Shown piece after piece: positions 15,560 to 25,322 of a stretch of 46,358 bases of DNA. Position 1 is the stretch's first letter. Every line of letters starts with the position of its first letter. Below the pieces are notes generated by a model that was not told the origin of the DNA, ran no database searches, and saw nothing but the letters and a program-made list of their open reading frames with translations. The stretch comes from an uncultured Ruminiclostridium sp. (lineage in GTDB: Bacteria > Bacillota > Clostridia > Oscillospirales > Ruminococcaceae), in assembly GCA_947630685.1 (NCBI GenBank), contig CANRII010000007.1, forward strand, positions 1-46,358, in the 5' to 3' direction. The translations under genes were made by a program, and so were the position numbers.

Positions 15560-18500
15560 ATGAGTGAAGAATTGGTTTTTGGCGCTGAGACTGAAAATAA
15601 GCATTTTGATGTGGGCGTAGTCGGCTGGTGGTACAACGACAACTATGGCGGCACACTTACCTATTATGCTCTTAACAGACTTATCCAAAGCATGGGATAT
15701 TCTGTCCTTATGATAGAACGACCGACAGGCGACCCGAATTATAAGCCGAATTATTCCACCATCCCCAGAAGATTTGCAAAAAAATATTATAATATAAGCA
15801 AAAACTATCATCCGAATAAATTGGGGATACTCAATAATATGTGCAATGCGTTTGTTTCCGGTTCGGATCAGTTGTTCAGCCCTTATTTATGGGAATATTC
15901 GGGCCCGCCGTATTATCTGGATTTTACCGCACCCGACAAAAATACTATTTCATACGCTTCTTCTTTCGGCAATTCGTATTCAGCGAGCGAAAAGTTCAAA
16001 ATGACGATATCGTATTATCTTAGACGGTTCAACGCTTTATCGGTACGGGAAGATTACGGCGTAGATATCATGAGAGACGTTTTTGGATTAAATGTCAAAA
16101 AGGTATTAGATCCGGTTTTCGTTTGCGACCCTAAAGAGTATGATAAGCTGATAGCTCGTTCTTCTGCAGATACGAGCGGAAAATATTTTACCAGCTTTAT
16201 CCTTGACCCTGATGAGGGAAAAAGGAATGCTATACAAAATGCTAAGAAACAATTGGGGTTAAATTATGTGAATTTGATCCATGCTATGGATTTTGAAGAA
16301 AATATAAAGAAACTCGGCCTTGACAATGTCAAACCTAACGCAGATATAGAAGATTTCCTCAAATATTATAAAAATGCCGAGTTCATAATCACCGATTCGT
16401 TCCATGGTACCTGCTTTGCAATAATATTCCGTAAGCCGTTTATCTCAATAGCTAATAAGCAGAGAGGTACAGGAAGATTTGTTTCTTTGCTCAATGAGCT
16501 TGGTTTGCAGGATAGATTAGTCAACGACAGCTCCGAAATATTCAATAGACCAGAATTGTTTGAAAAGATAGATTATACCGAAACAGAGAATAGACTTCGT
16601 ACTTTACGTGAAGATTCGTATAACTGGCTGAAATCAGTTCTCAACACACCTGTCAGCAAAGCAAAAAACGATTTTCAAATAATGGAAAATCGTCAGAATA
16701 TCCTTGCAAACAGGGTAAATAAATTGTCTGAGCAGTTAAATGAGTTGAAAAAGAGTAGTTTGCTTAGTCCAATAAATACCTCATCAGCCGGCAGCAATGT
16801 GCAAACGGCACAGGGCGTCGTTGAGCAGAAAAATAATAACAGAAACAGCGTAACGGATTTGTTAGATATGTCTCGTTGCACCGGTTGCGGGGTGTGCGCT
16901 GAAGTATGTCCGACCGATGCCATTAAAATACAGCAGAATGTCAGAGGATTTTTGAATCCTACTATCGATGATAAGCAATGTATCAATTGCGGAAAATGTG
17001 CTTCAAAATGCATAGCTCTAAACCCTAAATACAATAAAAGTATTGAGCCTAAATGTTATGCTGTGATGGCAGACAACGATGTCAGAAAGAAAAGTTCTTC
17101 CGGCGGTATGTTCACTTTAGCGGCCGATTACATTCTCGGCATCGGAGGATATGTTTGCGGTGCGGCACTTGACGAGAATTTTAATCTAAACCACATTATT
17201 ATAGATAATATAAACGAGCTTGATAAGCTGCGTGGCTCTAAATATATTCAGAGCAACGCAGGACAAGTATACCCAAAAATAAAAGAATTGCTCGAAAAGG
17301 ATAATTATGTGCTTTTTACCGGCATGCCGTGTCAGGTAGCAGGATTATATTCTTATTTAGGCAAAGAATACAAAAAGCTGTACACAATGGATTTGTTGTG
17401 CCATGGCATTACTTCACAAAAGGTTTTTGATAAATATAGAGCCGAGGTACTTGAAAAAGACGGAAAACACCTTACCGATATTAAATTTAAGGCGAAAGAG
17501 CCGTGGGGCTGGCATGCAGGAATAAACGCCGATTTTTCAGACGGCTCTCATTATGCCGAGCCTTTAGAGCGTGATCCTTATTACATTGCGTATCTCAATT
17601 CTATATCTAAAAACACTTCTTGCGGTACATGTACCGTAAACAGATTGCCAAGACAGGGCGATTTAACGATCGGTGATTTCTGGGGAATCAATAATTATGA
17701 TGCTTCGCTTAACGACGGAAAAGGTACGTCTGTGGTTTTGGTCAACAGCAGCTCCGGTGATGAATTATTAAAAAAATCAGGCGAAAAAGCGATTCTATTA
17801 AAAGAGATGCCGCTGAAAGCTGCAATCGCCGGAAATCATTGCATAGAGCATCCTTATGCGTTGTCTAAGAATAACGCTGCGTTTTTTGATAATTTTGATG
17901 AACTGCCGTTTGACGCGCTTGCTCTCGGATGCCGAGATAATCGCATTTACGAACAGCAATATATCGAATTAATAAAAAAGGTGGCAAAAGAAGATATGGA
18001 ATATTATCTTCTGGCAAAGGCTGCCGTGAAAAACGCGCACGGGCGTCAAATCGTTACATGGATACGTTCTGGACGGTTTGAAAAGCTCCTAAAAGAGCAT
18101 TTTGGCGTAACAGTAAAGTTTGGCGTTTCACAAAGTGAAAACAAACTAAAACCGGGATATATCGAAAATTTTGATAAGCTTAAAGGTCAAAGCGATAAAT
18201 ATTATATTGTTTCGTTCGACCGTGCATATGATGAGGCTATATACAAGACATTAAACGATTATGGGTACACGGAAATTAAAGATTTCTTGTTCAGAAAACA
18301 CAAACCCATTGTTTTGGAAAACTATGATTGTTCTAAGGGCAGATATTCTGATGCTTACGGAAATACAATCGATGGATGGGATGCGGTTATAGGAAAGATC
18401 GTATTCAGAGGCGGAAATAATCATTTAATATTCGGAAAAGGAATACACAAAGTTCCAAATCTTGATATTAGTGTTCTTTCTAACACAACCATTCAAATAG

Positions 18501-20002
18501 GAGATCAAGTAGAATTTAATGATAAAGTACACATTATGTCAAGCTTTGAATATAACGGTTCTTCAAAAGTGATTATAAAAAATAATGTTAGATTTACAGA
18601 TGCGGTTATCAGAGTGGTAAATCATCCTCATGAATCATCACTTTTGATAAACGACAGTTGTACTTTTGAAAGAAATCTTCACTTGCATGTTAACTCCGGT
18701 AAAAAGATAATTATTGGCAGAGATTGTATGTTTTCACATGATATTAACGTAATGTCCGGTGATGGGCACACTATTTTTGATGTGAGCTCAGGCAGAAATA
18801 TCAATTCTGACTATGAAAATCAGCCCGCTTATAGGAATAGTATCGTTGTAGGAGAACATACATGGATCGGATGGGGAGCATTTCTGCTTAGCGGAACGAA
18901 TGTCGGCAATGGAAGTGTTGTGGGTGCGAAAAGTATTGTAAAAGGACAATATCCTAATAATTGTTCAATTGCAGGAAATCCCGCAAAAGTTGTTAGGAAA
19001 AACATTGCTTGGAGTCGTGATATGATTGCGATCGATATGAAAAAGCAATGTGGAAGTGAAGAATATGTAAGGCTGACCGGTCATGCAAAGCCTCCTATTT
19101 CCGGATTAAAAGTTCTTGTCATCGGCGGGACAAGATTTATGGGAGTTTGTCTTGTACGAGAATTGCTGTCACTTGGCAATAATGTAACTATAGCAACCAG
19201 AGGAAATAAAAAAGATAATTTCGGAATGCATGTTGAACGTATAAAAATGGATGTTACCGATGCCGAAAGCGTAAAATCCGCACTTGACGGAAAACACTTT
19301 GACGTAGTTTTTGACAATTTGGCGTATACAGCGAAAAATGTAAAGAATGTTTTAAGCTCGGTAAGCTGCAAAAAATACGTTCAGCTATCAAGTATAGCGG
19401 TTTACGCTGATCGTAACCTAAATCTAAGCCTAAACCTAAAACCAAACCAATTTGATCCCTATAGGGTAAATTTGCCGAAGGCAGAGCTTGCTGATACCGA
19501 CAATCCGAATTATGCTAACGGAAAGAGGCAAGCCGAGGCAATGGTGTATCAACAGTTTAAGAATATCCCCGCTGTTACTGTAAGAATACCATATGTAACT
19601 AAAACCGAAAGAATATATTGGTATTGCCTTCATGTGGTAAATGAGCAGCCGATGGATATCCCTGATACATCAAAAGGCTTTACATTTATTAGGGATACCG
19701 AAGTAGGCAAGTTTTTACCGTGGATAGCTGCGCAGGATTTTACCGGACCTATCAATCTTGCAAGCGAAGGAATGGTAACGATAAAGACAATGCTGGAGTA
19801 TATAGAGAAAAAAACCGGAAAGAAAGCAATTATAGACACATCAAACGGCGAGAAAGGTCATTTTAATATTTTTAATGAAAAGTCCTTTACATTAGATATG
19901 AGCAAGACAAAGCAATTAGGCTATACTTCATCAAATATTAATGACTGGTTTTGGAGGTTAATGGATGAGTATATCGAAAGAGCAATGAGAGATAAGCGAT
20001 AG
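15560..20002 (+). CDS. 1480-residue fusion: pyruvyl transferase, Fe-S/FrhB-like, hexapeptide acyltransferase, NAD-dependent epimerase
   Basis: One uninterrupted frame carries four modules. (1) Residues about 17-345: polysaccharide pyruvyl transferase, with GSDQ near 100 and DSFHG at 279-283; adds pyruvate ketals from PEP. (2) About 430-800: two 4Fe-4S motifs (Cys 440/443/446/450 and 474/477/480/484), then a coenzyme F420 hydrogenase beta-subunit-like domain with SSSGGMF near 511 and Cys 688/691. (3) About 950-1150: left-handed beta-helix acyltransferase of the WbbJ/maa type (VVGEHTWIGWGAFLLSG, GNPAKVV). (4) About 1183-1480: extended SDR with GGTRFMG at 1189-1195 and Tyr1318/Lys1322. A short coiled linker joins modules 1 and 2. 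Pyruvyl transferase and FrhB-like genes are often neighbours in glycan loci, but all four in one chain is unusual. Base composition becomes AT-rich along this gene. Confidence 0.85.
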   Translation: MSEELVFGAETENKHFDVGVVGWWYNDNYGGTLTYYALNRLIQSMGYSVLMIERPTGDPNYKPNYSTIPRRFAKKYYNISKNYHPNKLGILNNMCNAFVSGSDQLFSPYLWEYSGPPYYLDFTAPDKNTISYASSFGNSYSASEKFKMTISYYLRRFNALSVREDYGVDIMRDVFGLNVKKVLDPVFVCDPKEYDKLIARSSADTSGKYFTSFILDPDEGKRNAIQNAKKQLGLNYVNLIHAMDFEENIKKLGLDNVKPNADIEDFLKYYKNAEFIITDSFHGTCFAIIFRKPFISIANKQRGTGRFVSLLNELGLQDRLVNDSSEIFNRPELFEKIDYTETENRLRTLREDSYNWLKSVLNTPVSKAKNDFQIMENRQNILANRVNKLSEQLNELKKSSLLSPINTSSAGSNVQTAQGVVEQKNNNRNSVTDLLDMSRCTGCGVCAEVCPTDAIKIQQNVRGFLNPTIDDKQCINCGKCASKCIALNPKYNKSIEPKCYAVMADNDVRKKSSSGGMFTLAADYILGIGGYVCGAALDENFNLNHIIIDNINELDKLRGSKYIQSNAGQVYPKIKELLEKDNYVLFTGMPCQVAGLYSYLGKEYKKLYTMDLLCHGITSQKVFDKYRAEVLEKDGKHLTDIKFKAKEPWGWHAGINADFSDGSHYAEPLERDPYYIAYLNSISKNTSCGTCTVNRLPRQGDLTIGDFWGINNYDASLNDGKGTSVVLVNSSSGDELLKKSGEKAILLKEMPLKAAIAGNHCIEHPYALSKNNAAFFDNFDELPFDALALGCRDNRIYEQQYIELIKKVAKEDMEYYLLAKAAVKNAHGRQIVTWIRSGRFEKLLKEHFGVTVKFGVSQSENKLKPGYIENFDKLKGQSDKYYIVSFDRAYDEAIYKTLNDYGYTEIKDFLFRKHKPIVLENYDCSKGRYSDAYGNTIDGWDAVIGKIVFRGGNNHLIFGKGIHKVPNLDISVLSNTTIQIGDQVEFNDKVHIMSSFEYNGSSKVIIKNNVRFTDAVIRVVNHPHESSLLINDSCTFERNLHLHVNSGKKIIIGRDCMFSHDINVMSGDGHTIFDVSSGRNINSDYENQPAYRNSIVVGEHTWIGWGAFLLSGTNVGNGSVVGAKSIVKGQYPNNCSIAGNPAKVVRKNIAWSRDMIAIDMKKQCGSEEYVRLTGHAKPPISGLKVLVIGGTRFMGVCLVRELLSLGNNVTIATRGNKKDNFGMHVERIKMDVTDAESVKSALDGKHFDVVFDNLAYTAKNVKNVLSSVSCKKYVQLSSIAVYADRNLNLSLNLKPNQFDPYRVNLPKAELADTDNPNYANGKRQAEAMVYQQFKNIPAVTVRIPYVTKTERIYWYCLHVVNEQPMDIPDTSKGFTFIRDTEVGKFLPWIAAQDFTGPINLASEGMVTIKTMLEYIEKKTGKKAIIDTSNGEKGHFNIFNEKSFTLDMSKTKQLGYTSSNINDWFWRLMDEYIERAMRDKR

Positions 20003-20056
20003 GCAGCCCACACCTTATATCAGGTGTCAATTAAACGTAATTAAGGAGAGAACAAA

Positions 20057-23000
20057 ATGAATGTAAAAGAAACCGGAAACTTAAATCTGAGCGAGTCACC
20101 GTTGGTGTCTGTGGTCATACCGGTATACAATGTCGAAAAATATCTTGAGCGCTGTCTGGATAGTGTTGTTAAGCAGACACTAGAGAATATCGAGATAATT
20201 GTGGTAAACGACGGAAGTAAAGATAATTCTCTGGATATAATCAAGGAGTTTGCGGCTAAAGACAGCAGAGTAAAGCTGATCGATAAGCCGAACTCCGGTT
20301 ACGGCAATTCCATGAACAGAGGATTTGACGCGGCTTTGGGCGAATATATAGGCATAGTTGAAAGTGATGACTTTATCCGTGAAGATATGTTTGAAAAACT
20401 CTACGCTCTTACGCTCAATGGCTCTGTCGATGTGGTCAAAGGTAATTTCTTCGATTATTATGAGCAGGATGGTAAACCGCCGGTAATAACTCCAAACCAC
20501 GAAAGAGATATGATATCGGATACCGAAAAGCCTTTTAAGTTGAGAGAAGATCCTCAGATTTCGTGGGGTCATCCTTCGGTATGGAGCGCAATATATCGCC
20601 GAGAGTTCTTGCTTGAAAACAATATCGTTTTCATTGAGGAAAAAGGCGGCGGCTGGGTAGATAATCCTTTCTTTTATGAAACATTATGCAAAGCGGACAG
20701 CATTATGTGGACAAAAAAAGCTTATTATTATTACCGCAAAAGCAATCCCGATTCATCATCAAATCTTCAGATGGATCCGAAACTTCCGTTTGTAAGAATG
20801 ATGGATAATCTGGACGTTATTGAGAACAACGGGTATAATGACAGCGGAACAAAACGCTGCGCTTATGCCAGAGCATTGATGTATCTGACCGGAGCAATAC
20901 AGGATTTTGACTATGAGGCAAATGAAGATATAATAACCGGATACGCCAAAAAACTTATGCGGAGATTAGACCGTAATTGTCTAACCGAGGATTTTAATAT
21001 ACGCGATCAACTTCTTTATTATACTTATGCCTCCCCTTTGAAATCTATAGCGGCTAAATTCCCGAAAATATTAATATATAACTGGCTTCCTTTTGATAAT
21101 CCATGGAATTGGGGAGGCGGTGTTACGGTATATTGCAAAAATATTATCGAAGAAATATTGCATGCCGATCCAACTGTTAATATTTTCTTCCTTTCAAGCG
21201 GTTTTGCTTATGATGGATATAAAGACTTCATATATTATCGTAAAATTGACAATATATTCGGCGATAGAGTTCACCAGTTTGAAATTGTAAATTCTCCGGT
21301 TCCGGCCGACCAAAGAAATCTATATATTAATCCTCTTGTAGCACTTAAAAATGAAGGGTTAAAAGAAATATTTAATGATTTTATTGATAAATACGGACCA
21401 TTCCAAACTATTCATTTTAATAATATCGAAGGGCTTTCTTTAGACATATTTGAACTTAAAGAAAATTTACCAAATACAAAATTTATTTTCTCAATACATA
21501 ATTATGTTTCTCTTTGTGTGAATGGTTCTTATTACATGAGACATAAACATTGTAATTGTAATGTGGATCATACTGGTGAGGACTGCATAAGGTGTACAAG
21601 AGCGGATATAAAAAGCAATATCGCGTCAGAAACATATGATAGAGCAAAATATGGACATGATTCAGAAAAATGTATATCTAAAAACAGGTGGATAAAAGCG
21701 TTTGAATTTGAACGATTAGATATAGATGCATCATCTGACGAAATTACAGATTTTGCCAAAACCGCGACAGACAAGATCAATAAGTATTGTGACAGTATTT
21801 TGGCAGTTTCAAAAAGAGTTTATGATATAGCAGAACAAAACGGTTTTGATAAATCTAAAATGAAAGTTTCATATATCGGAACAAAGGTCGCGGCAATACA
21901 GGCAGGCAAGCAATTATTTGAACCTAATAATGGATTAAGGATCGTATTTTTAGGTAATGATATTAATTATGAAGAAAAAGGATATCCTTTCCTTTTAGAC
22001 TCATTATCGGCAATGCCTCAAAAGTATGCGCGAAAAATTGATTTGATAATGACTGTTAAACAGCCGGAACATGCTGAAATTTATAAAATGCTAAGAAAAT
22101 TTCGTTCCATAAAAGTGATCCAAGGTTATACTCATGATGACCTTCCGAATATTTTTAAGGATTGTAATCTCAGTCTTGTGCCAGTTTTGTGGGAAGATAA
22201 TCTTCCGCAGATCGCTATTGAGTCAGTCGCGTACGGCGTCCCTGTTCTTGCAAGTAGTGCCGGAGGAGCATCGGAATTATGCAGCAGCGACCTGTTTAAG
22301 TTTGAAGCCGGAAACTCGGATGAACTTAACGCGAAGATCATACATTTCGTTGACCATCCCGACGACCTCAAGGAATATTGGACTCACCATAACGGTCTGG
22401 TAACTATGAAGCAGCATGTTGATGAGCTTTTGGGGTTGTACGGAATAGATAACAAAGGCAAGGTTGAGATCTCTCTTGAAGATTACGGATGGCTCATAAG
22501 TGAAAATGAGTTTTTACGCAAAAACGTTTCTTTAGAACAAGCCGAGTTTGTTCCTAACTCTGTTTTGAAAGATCTTAAAAGCAAGCTTTGGAAAGTAAAC
22601 GAAGAAAATGAAAGACTAAAAAAAGAGGCTGAGAAAATGAATAAATATACCGGAAAAATCACATTCCAGACAGAATATGATCCGGCTCTCGGAAATGTAG
22701 GCGCGGAGTTATTCAGGCTGATTCTCGATGACTTTGATTACAATGATTTCTACGCAGAGGTCAAATTTGTAAAGCTGGAGAATTTGGGGGCGTCCGTGTC
22801 GGATACGCTGATTATATCGGGTACATGGCATGATTCAATACAATTTCATCAGATAGAGTGGCAAAGCGAAAAGCAGCCGCTAAAAGATTGGATATATATT
22901 TATAATGATAAGAACACGGTCGGATTCTTTGCTAAGCATAACGGCAGAGCTTGCGGTTACGATTATAATATTTTAACGCTGACCAGCAGAGCAGAAAGCG

Positions 23001-23098
23001 AGAGCGTAGAATTTAAGTGCGTAAATCAGGGATTTATATTTGAGAACGAGTATATTCCCACACAAGTTATAAATAAATTAGTAAAAGAGGAGAAATAA
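20057..23098 (+). CDS. GT2-GT4 fusion glycosyltransferase
   Basis: 1013 residues. Residues 15-235 are GT2 (VSVVIPVYNVEKYLERCLDSV, VVNDGSKDNS, ESDD at 102-105). From about 336 to 800 a GT-B/GT4 enzyme follows (KILIYNWLPFDNPWNWGGG, then IAIESVAYGVPVLASSAGG near 720, the nucleotide-sugar site). Inside the GT4 N-lobe, near residue 500, is a cysteine cluster (HCNCN... EDCIRC) that could hold zinc. A coiled coil (about 833-860) leads to a beta-rich C-terminal domain of 150 residues that I do not recognise. AAGGAGAG precedes the ATG. It adds probably two different sugars to the locus product. The middle is clearly more AT-rich than the ends. Confidence 0.87.
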   Translation: MNVKETGNLNLSESPLVSVVIPVYNVEKYLERCLDSVVKQTLENIEIIVVNDGSKDNSLDIIKEFAAKDSRVKLIDKPNSGYGNSMNRGFDAALGEYIGIVESDDFIREDMFEKLYALTLNGSVDVVKGNFFDYYEQDGKPPVITPNHERDMISDTEKPFKLREDPQISWGHPSVWSAIYRREFLLENNIVFIEEKGGGWVDNPFFYETLCKADSIMWTKKAYYYYRKSNPDSSSNLQMDPKLPFVRMMDNLDVIENNGYNDSGTKRCAYARALMYLTGAIQDFDYEANEDIITGYAKKLMRRLDRNCLTEDFNIRDQLLYYTYASPLKSIAAKFPKILIYNWLPFDNPWNWGGGVTVYCKNIIEEILHADPTVNIFFLSSGFAYDGYKDFIYYRKIDNIFGDRVHQFEIVNSPVPADQRNLYINPLVALKNEGLKEIFNDFIDKYGPFQTIHFNNIEGLSLDIFELKENLPNTKFIFSIHNYVSLCVNGSYYMRHKHCNCNVDHTGEDCIRCTRADIKSNIASETYDRAKYGHDSEKCISKNRWIKAFEFERLDIDASSDEITDFAKTATDKINKYCDSILAVSKRVYDIAEQNGFDKSKMKVSYIGTKVAAIQAGKQLFEPNNGLRIVFLGNDINYEEKGYPFLLDSLSAMPQKYARKIDLIMTVKQPEHAEIYKMLRKFRSIKVIQGYTHDDLPNIFKDCNLSLVPVLWEDNLPQIAIESVAYGVPVLASSAGGASELCSSDLFKFEAGNSDELNAKIIHFVDHPDDLKEYWTHHNGLVTMKQHVDELLGLYGIDNKGKVEISLEDYGWLISENEFLRKNVSLEQAEFVPNSVLKDLKSKLWKVNEENERLKKEAEKMNKYTGKITFQTEYDPALGNVGAELFRLILDDFDYNDFYAEVKFVKLENLGASVSDTLIISGTWHDSIQFHQIEWQSEKQPLKDWIYIYNDKNTVGFFAKHNGRACGYDYNILTLTSRAESESVEFKCVNQGFIFENEYIPTQVINKLVKEEK

Positions 23099-23101
23099 CC
23101 G

Positions 23102-25270
23102 ATGATTGCTTATTTTGCACCTTTAGCAACTGCACTATTTCAGGCAATTGCACACAAGCTCAACTACAATCATGAAGAAGAAACAGTTTTGTTTATACAA
23201 AGTACTGTTTACACCAACAAAGGGTTGATCTATTTGGCGGATGAATTCGAAAAAGAAAACATATTTACTCATGTTATTCCGGCAGATTTTTTTGCTCCAC
23301 GTGATATACCGTTGGATGCAGCTGATGAAGTTGCTGAAAGAAGGATTGAAGAATATTTTGACAATCTGTTTTCGGAATTGAAATTTGATCCCCATTCTTT
23401 TGATGAAATATATGTATTAAATGATAATCATGGTGCTGATTTTACAATATATTTTAATCTAAAAAAGATAAATTACACATGGGTTCAAGTTACTAGAAAC
23501 GGGATACCTGGAGTTCATCCGGTTTTGAATAAACATTATGGAAAATTGCTATTAAAATATCAATGCCTTGGAGCATTTGCCGAATATGCCAAACCATGCT
23601 TTAGAGCAGATTCTGATGTTCCATTGCAGCAACTTAATGGTAAGCCATATACTACATGGAATTTAGCGGAATCTTTTAATAACATAAACAATATTGATTT
23701 AGAACATTTATATAAATGTTATCATCTTGAAGATATAGATTATGACTTATCTAATAACTATAATAGTGTTCTTCTGATTAAAAACAGTTATGGAATGATG
23801 AGAGAAGCTGTTATAGGTGTTGCTAGAAAAAAGAACAAAGTATCAGCTTATGTTGGATTTGATAATTATCCTGAAATAGCTATATTTTCTGTTATGGATA
23901 AAGTTTCACTTGACTTTTATACGCCAGATGCTAGTAGAATTTTTATCAAATGTCATATTAATTGTAAATTTGATCAGAGTGATGCTGAAGCATATTATGG
24001 TGTTAATGCTACTGTCCTTCCTAATGTGGCATTTCAAGTATTGTCAAGATATTTTAAGAAAAAATCAATAATATTTGGAGATGTTATAGGCACAGCTTCT
24101 TCTGCGTTGGACGAGTCTACAAGTATGATATGCCAAAGGCAGCATATATTAACTTATTCTTTCTCGAAAACTTGGTGGTTCTACATAAGTATTTACACAG
24201 CTGTCAATTTGGCAAAAGAACTAAATATGAAGAGGATATGCACCACTTCCCATTTGATATCTCAAGTGAAGCTTTTAGCAAAAGCTAATAATTATGATGT
24301 TATAGTATCTGCGTTTGCCTATCAAAAATTAGAAAATACAAAAAATTCTATGATAATTGTTGATCTTTGTGATTGGACAGAGTTTAATTGTGATATTACC
24401 CCTAAGAATAGTGTTATAGCTTTCTTAAACGACTCATTATCTGACAATTTTATAAAAACAGAAAATTTTGATTTTGTAACTCCACTATTAATAAAAAAGG
24501 ATATTTTGGAAGAACAACCTTGTGATATTTTATGCAGGAACGAAACGGTTTGGGTATATTCCGCCAATCGTGATACAAGACAAAAAATAAGGAATTTTAC
24601 AATTAGTAAAACATTAAAAAACCTTGGGATATATATACATGTTGACGGAATAAGTTTCCCAGAATCTGTAAATATGTTTAAGACCAGTCAAATGAAAGCA
24701 AGGGTTGACGAACTTCAAACATATATTGCTGAGCTTGAAAATAAAATCACACATTTTACTCACATGTGCATTTCGCCAAAATCAGAAATCGGTATTTTAA
24801 GAAGCATCGACAATATAAATGAGTATCTTGATGTTTTGAGTTTTATAAAAGAAAAATATATTATTTTTCTTTCTGTAAAAGATACTCCCGGTGATGGCCT
24901 TACTGCAAAGATTATAGAAAAATTAAAACAGCTTGGCTTCTCCAATTTTAGTAAAGAACTATGGAGGATGTATGCAGGTGTTGTTGTAAATGGACATATA
25001 CTGTGTGACAAGTCTGCAGACGAAGTTGAATTGCCGGTTATTTATGAATATAAGGATTTATATGAAAAACCTTACTTTTATATAAGCAGTCATGCATGGC
25101 GTAAAGAAAATAAATCCGAAATTATAATAAATGGTGTGGATTATTCTGCTAATATAAGAGGAATCAATATTGTTGTTTATGATAATAACACCGAAAAAGT
25201 CCTGGATTCTATCGGATTTGATAATCATGGCGGCGAAGAAAGATTCATTCGCAAAGAAATTGATATATGA
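23102..25270 (+). CDS. Unrecognised 722-residue glycan-locus protein with possible ILEI-like C-terminal domain
   Basis: I do not recognise the first 500 residues, which alternate beta and alpha like a GT-B or polysialyltransferase-type fold (VLFIQSTVYTNKGLIYLA at the start; WVQVTRNGIPGVHP near 130). A coiled segment lies near 530-560. The last 150 residues (YIIFLSVKDTPGDGL..., INGVDYSANIRGINIVVYD, VLDSIGFDNHGG) resemble the interleukin-like EMT inducer (ILEI/FAM3) domain known at the ends of bacterial carbohydrate-related proteins. No signal peptide or strong membrane helix is seen. It starts 3 bases after the previous stop. It is the most AT-rich gene here: line 23401-23460 has 12 G/C of 60. 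It is likely foreign DNA and may be a transferase; the function is not assigned. Confidence 0.6.
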   Translation: MIAYFAPLATALFQAIAHKLNYNHEEETVLFIQSTVYTNKGLIYLADEFEKENIFTHVIPADFFAPRDIPLDAADEVAERRIEEYFDNLFSELKFDPHSFDEIYVLNDNHGADFTIYFNLKKINYTWVQVTRNGIPGVHPVLNKHYGKLLLKYQCLGAFAEYAKPCFRADSDVPLQQLNGKPYTTWNLAESFNNINNIDLEHLYKCYHLEDIDYDLSNNYNSVLLIKNSYGMMREAVIGVARKKNKVSAYVGFDNYPEIAIFSVMDKVSLDFYTPDASRIFIKCHINCKFDQSDAEAYYGVNATVLPNVAFQVLSRYFKKKSIIFGDVIGTASSALDESTSMICQRQHILTYSFSKTWWFYISIYTAVNLAKELNMKRICTTSHLISQVKLLAKANNYDVIVSAFAYQKLENTKNSMIIVDLCDWTEFNCDITPKNSVIAFLNDSLSDNFIKTENFDFVTPLLIKKDILEEQPCDILCRNETVWVYSANRDTRQKIRNFTISKTLKNLGIYIHVDGISFPESVNMFKTSQMKARVDELQTYIAELENKITHFTHMCISPKSEIGILRSIDNINEYLDVLSFIKEKYIIFLSVKDTPGDGLTAKIIEKLKQLGFSNFSKELWRMYAGVVVNGHILCDKSADEVELPVIYEYKDLYEKPYFYISSHAWRKENKSEIIINGVDYSANIRGINIVVYDNNTEKVLDSIGFDNHGGEERFIRKEIDI

Positions 25271-25322
25271 TTTGATTTTACGAAATCTATAATATATAGA
25301 AGAATAAAAAGGAGGAATTAAA

